DNA of 47,889 bases from UBA4660 sp034408895. Its GTDB lineage: Bacteria > Bacteroidota > Bacteroidia > Flavobacteriales_D > Sanyastnellaceae. Every line of letters begins with the position of its first letter. Within the stretch, counting starts at the first letter, position 1. The DNA lies in the NCBI GenBank assembly GCA_034408895.1, contig JAWXCI010000032.1, positions 1 through 47,889 of the forward strand, given 5' to 3'. The notes under the pieces are model-generated. The model did not search any database. It saw only the letters and a list, made by a program, of their open reading frames with translations, and was not told the origin of the DNA. A program made the translations under genes and the position numbers. This document shows, in pieces, positions 16,698-25,833 of this stretch.

Positions 16698-17867
16698 TCA
16701 CTTGATATACCTGAAATCCTGTTTGTTCCTGATGCTTTTCAGGGAATGATAAATGAGGTTGATCACGCTTTCCACATCGTTTTTGTGAACCATTTCCACA
16801 GTGGTGTGCATATAGCGAAGCGGCAACGAAATGAGCACACTGGCCACCCCTGCATTGCTGTAAGCAAAAGCATCGGTATCGGTTCCGGTAGATCGTGATG
16901 CGGCCTGTCGTTGAATTTCGATCTTGTTTTTCTGGGCCACGTCAATCACTTGTTGCAGCAGGTTGTTTTGCACTGCGGGGCCGTAACTCATCACGGGGCC
17001 TTTACCACAGGCCAGGTCTCCATTGGCAATTTTGTTCATCATGGGAGTTTGAGAATCATGGCAAACGTCAGTCACAATCGCCACATCGGGTTTAATGCGG
17101 TGGGCAATCATTTCCGCACCCCGCAATCCTATTTCCTCCTGCACACTGTTAGTGAAGTAAACACCGAAAGGCAATTTGTCTTTGCGCTCTTTCAGTAATC
17201 TGGCCACCTCTGCTATCATAAATCCACCCATGCGGTTGTCCAGCGCCCTCCCTGCGTAGTAAGTCTTGTTCAATTCAATCAATTCATCATCGAATGTCAC
17301 CACACAACCTACATGTATTCCCAGTTCTTCCACTTCCTTTTTTTTAGCACAACCCACATCGAGGAAAATATTTTTCAGGCTCGGTGCTTCTTCTTTTTCT
17401 GCGGTGCGGGTATGAATGGCCGGCCACCCAAACACGCCTTTCACTATTCCTTTTGGAGTATGAATGTTCACCCGTTTGGATGGGGCAATCATGTGGTCGC
17501 TTCCACCGTTGCGCCTGAGGTAAATAAAACCTTCGTTGGTTATATAATTCACGAACCACGAAATTTCATCGGCATGGGCTTCCACCACCACTTTGTATTC
17601 CGCTTTCGGATTTAGAATGGCCACCACAGTGCCATAAGTATCGGTGATATAATCATCCACATAGGGCCGGATGTAATCTAACCATAGGCGCTGCCCGGAT
17701 GTTTCGAAACCGGTGGGAGATGCGTTGTTGAGATAGCTGAAGAGAAAATTTCTCGAGCTATCTGTCAACACTGATTTTGGTTTTTTCGTTCCAACTGCAC
17801 CACGAGTTGGTGCAGGCCGGTCTTTGGATATTGATTTCTTAACATCCGCTACTTTTTTCTTCGCCAT
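16698..17867 (-). CDS. M42 family aminopeptidase (FrvX/PepA-like)
   Basis: Cytosolic di-metal aminopeptidase of 389 residues. Metal and catalytic residues are visible: AHADEI (His and the following Asp), GRALDNRMGG (bridging Asp), SVQEEIGLRG (catalytic Glu and ligand Glu), TDVCHD (Asp) and the late His in RYMHTTVEM. The family usually forms a dodecameric, tetrahedral particle that trims peptides from the proteasome or Clp. ATG at 17867. Odd: the first 36 residues are Lys-rich and not part of the M42 fold, which starts near SSRNFLFSYLNNASPTG. The frame extends to an upstream start at 17942, but without support. Confidence 0.92.
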   Translation of the reverse strand: MAKKKVADVKKSISKDRPAPTRGAVGTKKPKSVLTDSSRNFLFSYLNNASPTGFETSGQRLWLDYIRPYVDDYITDTYGTVVAILNPKAEYKVVVEAHADEISWFVNYITNEGFIYLRRNGGSDHMIAPSKRVNIHTPKGIVKGVFGWPAIHTRTAEKEEAPSLKNIFLDVGCAKKKEVEELGIHVGCVVTFDDELIELNKTYYAGRALDNRMGGFMIAEVARLLKERKDKLPFGVYFTNSVQEEIGLRGAEMIAHRIKPDVAIVTDVCHDSQTPMMNKIANGDLACGKGPVMSYGPAVQNNLLQQVIDVAQKNKIEIQRQAASRSTGTDTDAFAYSNAGVASVLISLPLRYMHTTVEMVHKNDVESVINLIYHSLKSIRNKQDFRYIK

Positions 17868-18054
17868 GTTTGAATAAATTTTTTTGCCGGGCGAAAGTAG
17901 ATGTTCGCATTTTCTTTGACCCCGTATTGCATCCATTGGCACGACACCCGGAAATTATCACAGCCCAACAAGTGTAATTGGATGTGACTCTTAGAGCCAA
18001 TAACTCAGTGCGCTGAAATGGTGCCATGCACCACCGCAGTAAAGCCATGAAAGA

Positions 18055-18513
18055 ATGAACCAGGTAATACTTCGTTTCAACCTCCGCGTGTACTTCATTT
18101 GTTTTGATGATAGGGGAATAAATGTTTTGCTTTCCGATGAAATAATCAGGGGCAGGATGTACACCAAATTTCCAGGGGGCGGATTGGAGTTTGGCGAAGG
18201 AACACTTGAATGTGTGCAACGGGAAGCGCTGGAAGAACTTGGGCAGGAAGTGCAAGTGGTTCGCCATTTTTACACGACCGACTTCTTTGTGCAATCTGCA
18301 TTTTATGAGAGTGATCAGGTGATGAGCATTTACTATGTGGCGAGGTTGAAAAAAGTTCAGCAATTCAGAACCACCACCATCCGTTTTGATTTTGAAGATG
18401 AAAAAGAAGGCGCGGAAAGTTTCCGCTGGGCTGAAGTGGCTTCGTTGAATCCTGATGACTTTGAACTTCCGATTGACAGAAGAGTTGCTGAAATGCTCTT
18501 ACAAGGATTTTAG
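18055..18513 (+). CDS. Nudix hydrolase
   Basis: 152-residue Nudix protein. The Nudix box is intact: GGGLEFGEGTLECVQREALE followed by ELGQ, matching GX5EX7REXXEEXG, which binds the divalent metal and hydrolyses a nucleoside diphosphate linked to another group. Substrate is unknown. ATG at 18055, in an intergenic region of 187 bp shared with the divergent M42 gene. It converges on the hypothetical gene at 18720. Confidence 0.9.
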   Translation: MNQVILRFNLRVYFICFDDRGINVLLSDEIIRGRMYTKFPGGGLEFGEGTLECVQREALEELGQEVQVVRHFYTTDFFVQSAFYESDQVMSIYYVARLKKVQQFRTTTIRFDFEDEKEGAESFRWAEVASLNPDDFELPIDRRVAEMLLQGF

Positions 18514-18551
18514 ATGAATTTTACACTGTGCCTAGTGCTCAAAGTCTTAAT

Positions 18552-18663
18552 ACATAACACACGAAGGGAATAATGACATGAAGGATGCAAGGACACGAAG
18601 CAATTAGCATCTTACTTTCCTTGCTGTCTTCATGCCTTGTGTGCTGAGTCATGTGTGCTGTGT
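18552..18663. repeat. Long imperfect inverted repeat between convergent genes
   Basis: Outer arms 18552-18562 and 18653-18663 pair at 10 of 11 positions, and inner arms 18575-18592 and 18619-18636 pair at 14 of 18, separated by an unpaired internal loop (12 and 16 bases) and an apical loop of 26 bases. It may act as a terminator for Nudix and the facing gene. Its ACACGAAG/GCAAGG wording is typical of degenerate intergenic repeats in Bacteroidota. No T-run. Confidence 0.5.
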
Positions 18664-18719
18664 CAACAGGAAAGCACCAATCACCAACTAGTGAATCTTA
18701 AACTTTGTCTAATGGAAGA

Positions 18720-19301
18720 TCACGCAGCCCCCAGTCTCTTCATCACCTGGCTTTCCACCAACTGGAAAAGCTGGAACGGATGATGTGTGCGCCAATTCAT
18801 TTCATTCAGTTTTCCGCCCAACACGAAATAGCTGTCAATATTCGCTTTCTGGAAATCATGTATCACATGCTCGCTCAGGTTCATGAGCGCAATCCATCCA
18901 TCCTCATCGTCACTCACTTCATCAAACCACTCTTCGTAGTAACAATCATCCGATGCATGAAAATTTAAAATATTTTCGCCAATGAGTACAAATTTGTTGA
19001 TACCGTTTTGCATCATGGGTTCAATGATCTCGCGCTTGAGGAGCATGATGTCGTTGTAAAGCAAATCATTCCACTCGCCCAGCAGTTCCACTATGGCGAA
19101 ACGCTCTTCGTAATCCGTAAAAAGTATTTTGATAAATAGGGTCTGGCTTCCAAAACTGTCCCACTGCGGATGAATAAAGTAGTTGTAAAGTTTTTCAGAA
19201 AACTCGAATTCGCTGTATTCCCGTTCAAAAAAAGGCGAAAGCGGATCTTCGCTCGACACATAAAACCCTCGCCAGTTGTAATAAGGTTCGATGCTGTGCA
19301 T
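18720..19301 (-). CDS. Conserved hypothetical protein next to murQ
   Basis: 193 residues, acidic and aromatic-rich, no signal peptide and no membrane segment, so cytoplasmic. Predicted alpha/beta; features include YNWRGFYVSSEDPLSPFF at the start and FVLIGENILNFHASDDCYY in the middle. I do not recognise a domain. The gene starts 2 bp after the murQ stop (19304), so it is co-transcribed with murQ and may work in the same amino sugar or cell wall recycling context, which is inference from position. ATG at 19301. Confidence 0.75.
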   Translation of the reverse strand: MHSIEPYYNWRGFYVSSEDPLSPFFEREYSEFEFSEKLYNYFIHPQWDSFGSQTLFIKILFTDYEERFAIVELLGEWNDLLYNDIMLLKREIIEPMMQNGINKFVLIGENILNFHASDDCYYEEWFDEVSDDEDGWIALMNLSEHVIHDFQKANIDSYFVLGGKLNEMNWRTHHPFQLFQLVESQVMKRLGAA

Positions 19302-19303
19302 GG

Positions 19304-20122
19304 TCAGGAATTTTTTTTGATGTGATAATCATCCACTGCTTTGCGAACACTGCCTGCCTGCTCCAAAAGTTGTGCGGCCTCAATATCGGGCACACCCAGT
19401 TGTTCGGCCACCATCTGTGTGCCCCTGTTCACCAGTTTATTGTTGGTCAATTGCATGTCAACCATTTTGTTTCCCTGCACCCGGCCCAGGCGAATCATTA
19501 CCGCTGTGGAAATCATGTTGAGCACAAGTTTTTGTGCAGTGCCGGCTTTCATGCGTGTGCTTCCGGTCACCAATTCCGGTCCTACAATCACCTCTATGGA
19601 ATGATCGGCATGGGCCGAAACAGGAGTGCCCGGATTACATGTGATACATCCTGTGGCGATGCCATTTTTCCTGCACAACTCCAGTGCTCCAATTACATAT
19701 GGCGTGGTTCCCGAAGCTGCAATCCCGATAACAAAATCAGTGGACGTTATGTTGTGTTGTTGCAAATCCTTCCAACCCTGATGGCGGTCATCCTCTGCAA
19801 ATTCCACGGCTTTGCGAATGGCGTTGTCGCCACCGGCAATCAATCCTATAACTAATCCCTGAGGCACACCAAATGTGGGCGGACACTCGCTGGCATCCAA
19901 AATGCCTAACCTGCCGCTGGTTCCAGCACCGATGTAGAACAAACGCCCACCGGATTTCATTTTTGAAACCAAAGCACTCGTTAAACGATCAATTTCGGGA
20001 ATAACTTTTTCCACGGCATAAGCCACCGTCTTGTCCTCGCGATTGATGTGGTGCAGCAAGTCTATCACCATCATTTTTTCAAGATCAGTGTAGTGCGAAT
20101 CGCTTTCTGTAATGGGTTTCAA
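19304..20122 (-). CDS. murQ: N-acetylmuramic acid 6-phosphate etherase
   Basis: 272-residue SIS-domain enzyme that removes the lactyl ether of MurNAc-6-phosphate to give GlcNAc-6-phosphate in peptidoglycan recycling. Visible: phosphosugar-binding loop GAGTSGRLGILDASE, PPTFGVPQGLVIGLIAGG, the IGIAASGTTPYVIGAL loop and the C-terminal GSTRMKAGTAQKLVLNMIS signature. ATG at 20122. It is the first gene of a two-gene unit with the hypothetical gene downstream, and divergent from the PD40 gene at 20304. Confidence 0.97.
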   Translation of the reverse strand: MKPITESDSHYTDLEKMMVIDLLHHINREDKTVAYAVEKVIPEIDRLTSALVSKMKSGGRLFYIGAGTSGRLGILDASECPPTFGVPQGLVIGLIAGGDNAIRKAVEFAEDDRHQGWKDLQQHNITSTDFVIGIAASGTTPYVIGALELCRKNGIATGCITCNPGTPVSAHADHSIEVIVGPELVTGSTRMKAGTAQKLVLNMISTAVMIRLGRVQGNKMVDMQLTNNKLVNRGTQMVAEQLGVPDIEAAQLLEQAGSVRKAVDDYHIKKNS

Positions 20123-20148
20123 AATGGGGTGATGTATTTAATATGCTG

Positions 20149-20156
20149 CAAAAGTA
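20149..20156 (-). promoter_or_regulatory. Possible -7 box for murQ
   Basis: On the minus strand TACTTTTG matches TAnnTTTG, 27 bp upstream of the murQ ATG. A TTG lies 14 bp further up, closer than the usual spacing, so the -33 element is uncertain. Confidence 0.35.
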
Positions 20157-20303
20157 TCTTCACCGCATGGCAACATTGTCTTGCAGGTCATCAATAAAAA
20201 TTTCCAACACCATTGGTTAACGACTTGTTTCAATAGATTGAAATTACTGGCTGCAATTTTGCCTTCTTTGCATTTATAAAATTTCCAAACCACATAACAC
20301 ATT

Positions 20304-21923
20304 ATGCACTTTAAAACATTCCACTTCATTTCTCTCCTTTTTGCATTCACTCTTATCCAAAACATTTCTGCCCAGGAAGACACCACCGGCAGTGGTTTTA
20401 TTGGACAAGCGCTTGCACCCGCGCGCATTCTAGCTGCTCGGCATGAGTTTAATGAAAACAACATGCGTGGTGCTCTCACGATTTACCGCGAAGTGCTGGA
20501 TGCCGATCCTGAAAATGCTTCAGCGCTTTATGGCACTGCACAATGCCACTACAACCTAAAGAAGTACAAACTCGCACTGGAATACCTTGACAAGGCAGTG
20601 CAACATGACCCTGGTGTGGACAACGACAAAGATTTTTTCTATGGTGAAATCTATCATCGCGTTGCACAGCTTGACAAGGCCATTGAACACTTCGAAAAAT
20701 TCTGCTCTGGCAAATCAGGAGGTTCTGAAGATTATGAATTCGCCCAGGAGTTTATTCGCCAATGCAGGTTTGCAAAAGAGATGATGGCCCAACCTGTGAA
20801 TGTGAGGATTGAAAACATGGGCGATGTCATCAACTCCCGGTACGATGATTACACCCCCAGCATAACTGCCGATGGAAACCTTTTGGTCTTCACCTCCCGC
20901 AGGAGCGATACTAAGGGAGGTGCGATTGATGAGAGTGGTGACTACAAATTTTATGAAGACATTTATTCCTCAGCACTCGATCAGGCTACCGGTGCTTGGT
21001 CCCTTGCAACGGGGCTAAGTGGTGAGGTGAACACCGAAGCCTACGATGCCGTGCTGAGCATTGCACCCAATGGCTCCGAAATTTTTATCTACAAAAACAA
21101 CGCGAACAGTGCGGGCGATATTTTTCACTCGAAGTACAATTCAGTGGATGGCAAATGGCTGCTGCCTGAAAAACTTTCGCGTCCAGTAAACACGAGTTAT
21201 TATGAGGGCTCCGTGAGCATGACAGCCGATGGAAGCAAGCTGTATTTCGTGAGCGAGCGTGAAGCAGGGTTTGGGCTGGGCGACATCTATGTGTCAGAAA
21301 AACGCGGTGAGGAATGGAGTTCACCCAAAAATCTTGGCGAAATTTTAAACACCGACCTGGACGAAAAGTTCGTATTCATTCACCCAAATGGCAAAACACT
21401 TTTCTTCTCCTCCAACGGGCACACCACCATGGGCAGTTATGATATTTTCAAAACGGAATTCGTAAACGGTCAGTGGAGCATTCCTGTCAATCTCGGCTAC
21501 CCCATCAACACGGTAAATGAGGAGAGCACTTTCTCTCTAACGCGCGACAACAAGACCTTGTTTATAGCTGCGGAATACGAAGACAGCAGGGGCGAACGCG
21601 ATATCTACAAAGTGGATGTGTCGGACTATACTCTACTATCCGGTAACTATGAGATGAGTTCCTTTGGCTCGGTGCAATGCATGGCCACCGATTTAGGAGG
21701 CAAGGCACTGAAAGGGGTAGAAATAAAAATCTACAGTGCCACCAGCGAGAAGTTGATAACCCAAGGCAAAACCGATAAAACCGGACAATTAAAAGTAAAT
21801 CTGCCAGTAAACCTCAGCTACCGGATTATTATGAGTCACGGAGGCAGCACAGTGGAAAAAGAACTCACCCTAAGAGCGCAAAAAAATGCCGATTCGTTTG
21901 AAAAGGTAGAAGCTAAATTCTAA
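20304..21923 (+). CDS. TPR-PD40 exported protein
   Basis: 539 residues. Signal peptide HFKTFHFISLLFAFTLIQ ending before AQED, then TPR helices (about 35-160, ADPENASALYGTAQCHYNLK), then about five PD40 propeller strands (about 170-440: ITADGNLLVFTSRRSDTKGG, MTADGSKLYFVSEREAG, HPNGKTLFFSSNGH), and a C-terminal beta-sandwich of 80 residues like the carboxypeptidase-regulatory type (GGKALKGVEIKIYSATSEKL). There is no OmpA-like or T9SS sorting domain, so anchoring is not obvious. It is a paralogue of the proteins at 8093 and 34675 with the same order of domains. ATG at 20304. Confidence 0.85.
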   Translation: MHFKTFHFISLLFAFTLIQNISAQEDTTGSGFIGQALAPARILAARHEFNENNMRGALTIYREVLDADPENASALYGTAQCHYNLKKYKLALEYLDKAVQHDPGVDNDKDFFYGEIYHRVAQLDKAIEHFEKFCSGKSGGSEDYEFAQEFIRQCRFAKEMMAQPVNVRIENMGDVINSRYDDYTPSITADGNLLVFTSRRSDTKGGAIDESGDYKFYEDIYSSALDQATGAWSLATGLSGEVNTEAYDAVLSIAPNGSEIFIYKNNANSAGDIFHSKYNSVDGKWLLPEKLSRPVNTSYYEGSVSMTADGSKLYFVSEREAGFGLGDIYVSEKRGEEWSSPKNLGEILNTDLDEKFVFIHPNGKTLFFSSNGHTTMGSYDIFKTEFVNGQWSIPVNLGYPINTVNEESTFSLTRDNKTLFIAAEYEDSRGERDIYKVDVSDYTLLSGNYEMSSFGSVQCMATDLGGKALKGVEIKIYSATSEKLITQGKTDKTGQLKVNLPVNLSYRIIMSHGGSTVEKELTLRAQKNADSFEKVEAKF

Positions 21924-22525
21924 TCATTGAATGCTTTGGACAGTTCAAAGTTTAGCGGCATTAAAGGCAATGAGAACGCAAGCTGTAAGCAATATCAATA
22001 GTATAAAAATTCTAATTTTCATCAGCGATATTCCAAGTAGTTTCATGAGTTTGAATTATTGGTGCAAGTTTCAGCGCATTGTTTAAGCCGATGCTCAACC
22101 CAGATTATGCAATGCTTTTTGGCCAATGCATAAACGAACCAAGAATATCAACCGTTTCTGGTATCGTACCTCACCAAAATGGTGATTTTCCAAAGCGGGG
22201 TTATCCCCACTTATTCCGGTAGTGCGGCTCTTTCAGAGTTTTTTGCTGCATAAGTTGGGATGAATAGAAAGCAAGAGATAAAGGGAATCTAACAAGCCCG
22301 AAGTAGGCAATCTTGATTTTTTCTGAGGTTATTGCGGTCGATCGCGCAATCAGCGGGATACGCGATAGTCACGCCTGAGTGCAGGCATGAGATGAAATTG
22401 CATTTTGTTTTCTGTCGGGTGATTTGGGCTGCTTGAGAACGGTCAACTTTTGTGAATCGGGCGGCCTCACCCCAACCCCTCTCCAACAGGAGAGGCGCTG
22501 ATGCAAACTGTGAATACCATCACAT
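21924..22525. other. 602-bp gap with small hairpins and a dispersed-repeat-like block
   Basis: No gene is supported; short frames on the minus strand (22289-22569) have no family. Two perfect short hairpins lie close together: 22171-22185 (6-bp stem, AAA loop) and 22197-22208 (GGGG TTAT CCCC). At about 22466-22498 is the inverted repeat CCTCTCC AACA GGAGAGG inside a C-rich block, a dispersed pattern seen between many bacterial genes. It might end transcription of the minus-strand remnant at 22526. Confidence 0.45.
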
Positions 22526-22879
22526 TCATTTTTCAATAATGATTTGCCCACTCTGCACCACCGCTCCACCTGTCTGCCCGCCAGGTAGATCCGCCACCAA
22601 ACTCAGAACATACGTTCCGCTTGCATACTTCTCCACATCCAACATATACGTTGTGTTGCCTGTTGGTGCCTTGAATTGTTTGATAAGATTGCCTTGAGTG
22701 TCATGAATTTCGAATACCGAACTTCGAATATCGAATAGCGAAGTTTCTGAGAGGTACACGTTCAACATCTGGTGAGCAGGGTTGGGGTAAACTCTGAATT
22801 GTGTGTTACTTCCACCAAGTTCATTAACTGCCTGCTCGGCAGCGTACACAGATGGTTCACTGTTCCATTCACGGTTCAG
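22526..22879 (-). pseudogene. T9SS sorting-domain remnant (truncated cargo gene)
   Basis: An in-frame open stretch of about 117 codons beginning directly after a TGA (22880-22882), with no ATG before it. The end is a clear T9SS type A C-terminal domain: RVYPNPAHQMLNVYL, then TTYMLDVEKYASGTYVL and a final IIIEK. Nothing resembles a signal peptide or a functional domain, so this is the tail of a cargo gene whose body is missing. The segment LVADLPGGQTGGAV is encoded by a TCTGCCCGCCAGGTAGAT-like sequence resembling dispersed repeats. It lies 22 bp after the restored end of the next cargo gene. A GTG at 22849 could allow a 107-residue product, but I doubt it. Confidence 0.7.
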
Positions 22880-22903
22880 TCAAGGGAAGATCGCCCGCCC
22901 ATC

Positions 22904-24387
22904 TCACCGCACCACATTAACCCTCCTTGTTGCAAAAATTCCATCATCTTCTAAGTATTGAAGTATGTAACATCCAGCAGCCAATGTAGAAACATCGAGC
23001 ATGTAAGTTGTTCTGTTTTCATCGGTTCAAAACATTTGACCAGCTCACCTTCCATGTTGTAGAGATTAAAGATTGAAGATTGAAAATTGAAAGATTGAGT
23101 TTCAAGATAGATGTTGAGGAATTGACTTGCCGGATTTGGATAGCAAAGAAAATTTGCCTGTTGCTGGTTTTCAAGAATGCTGACATTACATCCGGGAACA
23201 AGGCAGCCCATCGAGTCCACTTTCATTACCCACGTGTCGCGAGATGGATAGCCGGGTGTGGGGTCAACATAACCGCATGCAACAAGACTTCCATCTTCTG
23301 TTTCGATGATGTCGCGGAACATGCAGTCATAGTTTTCTTCCAGACCATCAACAAAAGAATAAATGCGATACCAAGTACTGTCGCCTGTTTCACCATCAGC
23401 TTTAATGATCAGCCCGCGTTCTTCGCCTGCCACACTTCGCAAACCGGCAGAAACAAAATTGCCATCTTGAGTTTCGACAATCTTCGTTAGGTAAGTAGGG
23501 TAATTGAATCCACCATATCTATTCTCCCAAATTATCTCACCACTTGTATCCAACTTTGCCATGTAGGGGCGTGGTGGATGGAAGTTTCCCATTTCATATT
23601 CGCTGGCTGCCCATGAACACACAGCGTATTTGCCATCGCTTGTATTTGTGAGGTGGGCGAATCCATCATCCCAATCGCTTCCCCATCTCTTGCGCCATTG
23701 CTCATTACCAAGGGAGTCTGTCTTGATTATTAGACGATCAAACTCATTGTCATCATTTGAGCTTAATGCAAAGCCTCCAAACAAGTAGCCAAAATCAGAC
23801 GTTGTTAACACGCTGCGCAAGCTAATTGCGTATTGCGTACTTGAGTAAGATTGGAACCAATTGTATACGCCATCAACAGAAATGCAAATAGCTTGTCCAT
23901 AGTAGTATGTATTTTCATCCAACTCATATGTGCCTACTCCTAAAAGTGTATTGTTCCAGCCCAAACTTGCATGGTATAGCGGATTAAACAAGCTGTCGGT
24001 TATTCGATATGAAGTAAGTGTATCTCCATTAATTGCAAGAGTAAGAATCCAGGGATCAGAGTCGATAGAACCGCCCTGAACTATGAGCGAATCATTCACC
24101 CAATTCATGGAGTTGGCCCATCCGCTATATTCAGTTTCATCATTTGTACCATAAACTTTGATCCAATCCACTTCACCATCTTCATCCATTCCAACAAAAT
24201 TGATTTGTTGATCGCTTTTATTCTCTGTCAGTGTACCGCAACTCAGTATAAATCCCTCGGGAATTTTTTCAATAGAGAAAGCCTCATCATGCACAGGCCA
24301 TCCACCTGAATCGAAACGCACATTGAATGATTGACATGGGGCAACAATTACTGCAAACTGAAAAGTGAACACAAGGATTGTTTTCAT
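22904..24387 (-). pseudogene. T9SS cargo protein, frameshifted within its sorting domain
   Basis: The open frame (22951-24387, 478 residues) has a signal peptide (KTILVFTFQFAVIVAPCQS), a series of repeats with the pattern of secreted beta-propellers (ETQDGNFVSAGLRSV, ETEDGSLVACGYVD, LIIKADGETGD), and the start of a T9SS sorting domain: CYPNPASQFLNIYLETQ. The domain then leaves its frame: after EPMK the expected TTYMLDVSTLAAGCYILQYL and final VNVVR are found one frame over, ending with a TGA at 22904-22906. One missing base in the T-run 23016-23019 (AAAA on the coding strand) would explain it. So the gene is intact except for a one-base error or mutation, which would block T9SS export if real. 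ATG at 24387. Confidence 0.8.
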
Positions 24388-24398
24388 AATAGAATTTG

Positions 24399-24437
24399 AA
24401 AAAAGGGAGAGTTGGTTCTACAACTCCCCCCCTTTTA
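24399..24437 (-). terminator. Intrinsic terminator after the T9SS fragment at 24438
   Basis: On the minus strand a stem of about 14-15 bp (with G-U pairs) around a 6-base loop is followed by a run of six T. It begins right at the stop codon of the upstream gene. Confidence 0.75.
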
Positions 24438-25229
24438 TTATTTGACAATCGAAACTTTATCGGATTGCAGATTCAACCCATCCACCTTGAAATTGTACAG
24501 GTACAGTCCGTTGCCCAATCCTTTTGTATCCCATTCCCACAAGCCTTTGGAACTGCTTATGTCTTTTGCTATGATCAATTTACCAAGCGGATCGAAAATT
24601 TCAATTTCCACTTTTTCTGATCCTTCCGGTTGGGTGTATGTGAAGTAGGCGCTGCCATTGGTAGGGTTGGGTTGAACTTCCACAAACATGTTTTGTTCTC
24701 TGTAAGAACCAACATGAAGCGAACGGAAATCAAGCGGTGGGATGAAATAAATATCCTCTTCCAAACCAAGTGCAGTTCGTGCCAGATGATAACCCGGCTG
24801 GCTTACATCGTTTGCGATCGCTTGTAAATCGGATTCCTGTTGCGTGGTAAAGCGGGGGCATTGCTGGTTGTTTTGCTTAGAGGCAATGAGGATATTCAAC
24901 ACGCGGCAAGCGTTGTTCACCGTTCCATTAACTACACAATTACCAAGCACATCGGTTGCCGAAGTGTAATCTCCCTTTTGAAGATAAAGTGCTGCGAGAA
25001 TATATTTTTCGTTGCGCTCCGGCTCGTCACTTAGTAGAGCAATGACTTCGTTGGCTGATGGTTCTTCCTTCCACAGCAAGTAGTGGCGCAGATAGTCGTG
25101 CTTATTTTCTTCCTGCCGTGCTTTGTAAGTAGCCATATCGTTTTCAAGAATACCATGTGTGGTCAGCCCGCCATTTTGCCCATTCAAAACCAATTCCTGG
25201 TAATAAGGATTCAAGCCATAAGTCATCAA
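24438..25229 (-). pseudogene. C-terminal fragment of a T9SS cargo protein
   Basis: 263 codons without a signal peptide. The first 150 residues are helical (HDYLRHYLLWKEEPSANEV, KYILAALYLQKGDYTSATDV) and resemble the helical region that precedes the sorting domain in large Bacteroidota surface proteins. The last 80 residues are a T9SS type A domain: VEVQPNPTNGSAYFTY, then GKLIIAKDISSS, GLYLYNFKVDG and VSIVK. A T9SS domain cannot work without an N-terminal signal peptide, so this piece is not functional alone. It overlaps the preceding small gene by 4 bases (25226-25229) in another frame. An ATG at 25226 and a TTG at 25229 are possible starts. Most likely the 3' end of a gene that lost its middle. 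Confidence 0.65.
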
Positions 25230-25474
25230 ATTCCGTCATTTTCAAGATTAAAATTTCCCGGCTCCCCTTCCATATCCTCCACAAAATGAAAATTCAAATT
25301 GATGGTAAGAATTGGACTATAGTTGTCTGGTGCATACATGGCCATAACATCCGGCTCGTATGTGCAACCAGGACCATCTATAACCGCACATCCTCCTTCC
25401 AATTGAGCCTGTTGTGAAATGGATAACACCATGGTCACAACAAAAACGAGCAATACTTTCATTTTGATTTTCAT
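25226..25474 (-). pseudogene. N-terminal fragment of a secreted T9SS-type protein
   Basis: 82 codons: signal peptide (MKVLLVFVVTMVLSIS, cut near QQAQ), then a short mature part, with ILTINLNFHFVEDMEG and GNFNLENDG. This pattern is the usual beginning of certain large secreted Bacteroidota proteins, some with metalloprotease domains, but here it ends after 82 residues at a TGA. The next gene starts 4 bases before this stop in another frame. Taken together they look like the two ends of one or two cargo genes joined by a deletion. ATG at 25474, with a second ATG at 25462. Confidence 0.6.
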
Positions 25475-25833
25475 TTGATTTGGGTTTTGGTTAAACTGAT
25501 TTTTTAATACCAGCCAAACTTACTAAAAACTCTCATTCCATCCGGTTCGTGAAGAACGAACTTCTTTAACCAGAAGCGCACTTTTTCACTTTGTAGCTGT
25601 ATTGTGATTACATCGCAGCAACTCACATTCAGAATTATCATGAACCAAGAGACGCTTGCCGCGCATTTCGCAACATCATTCGTTTGAAAAATCTTACTAG
25701 GATATGGTTGCTATCAACTGGACATTTCTCCTTAACACTTCAGCGAAGTGCTGCATTGCAAAGCATTAATTAAGCGTTCGACTCATCGAAAAGTTTCAAA
25801 AGCTTCTGGAGGTATCGGACGAAGAGCTTTGAA
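25475..25833. other. 359-bp gap, only a promoter-like box seen
   Basis: TAAGTTTG on the minus strand (25515-25522) matches TAnnTTTG and lies 40 bp before the signal-peptide fragment at 25474; no TTG is at the -33 distance. The rest is AT-rich with no gene, tRNA or hairpin terminator for the helicase. Confidence 0.4.

Noticed and set aside
22289..22569. Short minus-strand frames in the gap before the T9SS remnant
   Set aside because: No homology pattern; they overlap repeat-like sequence and hairpins.
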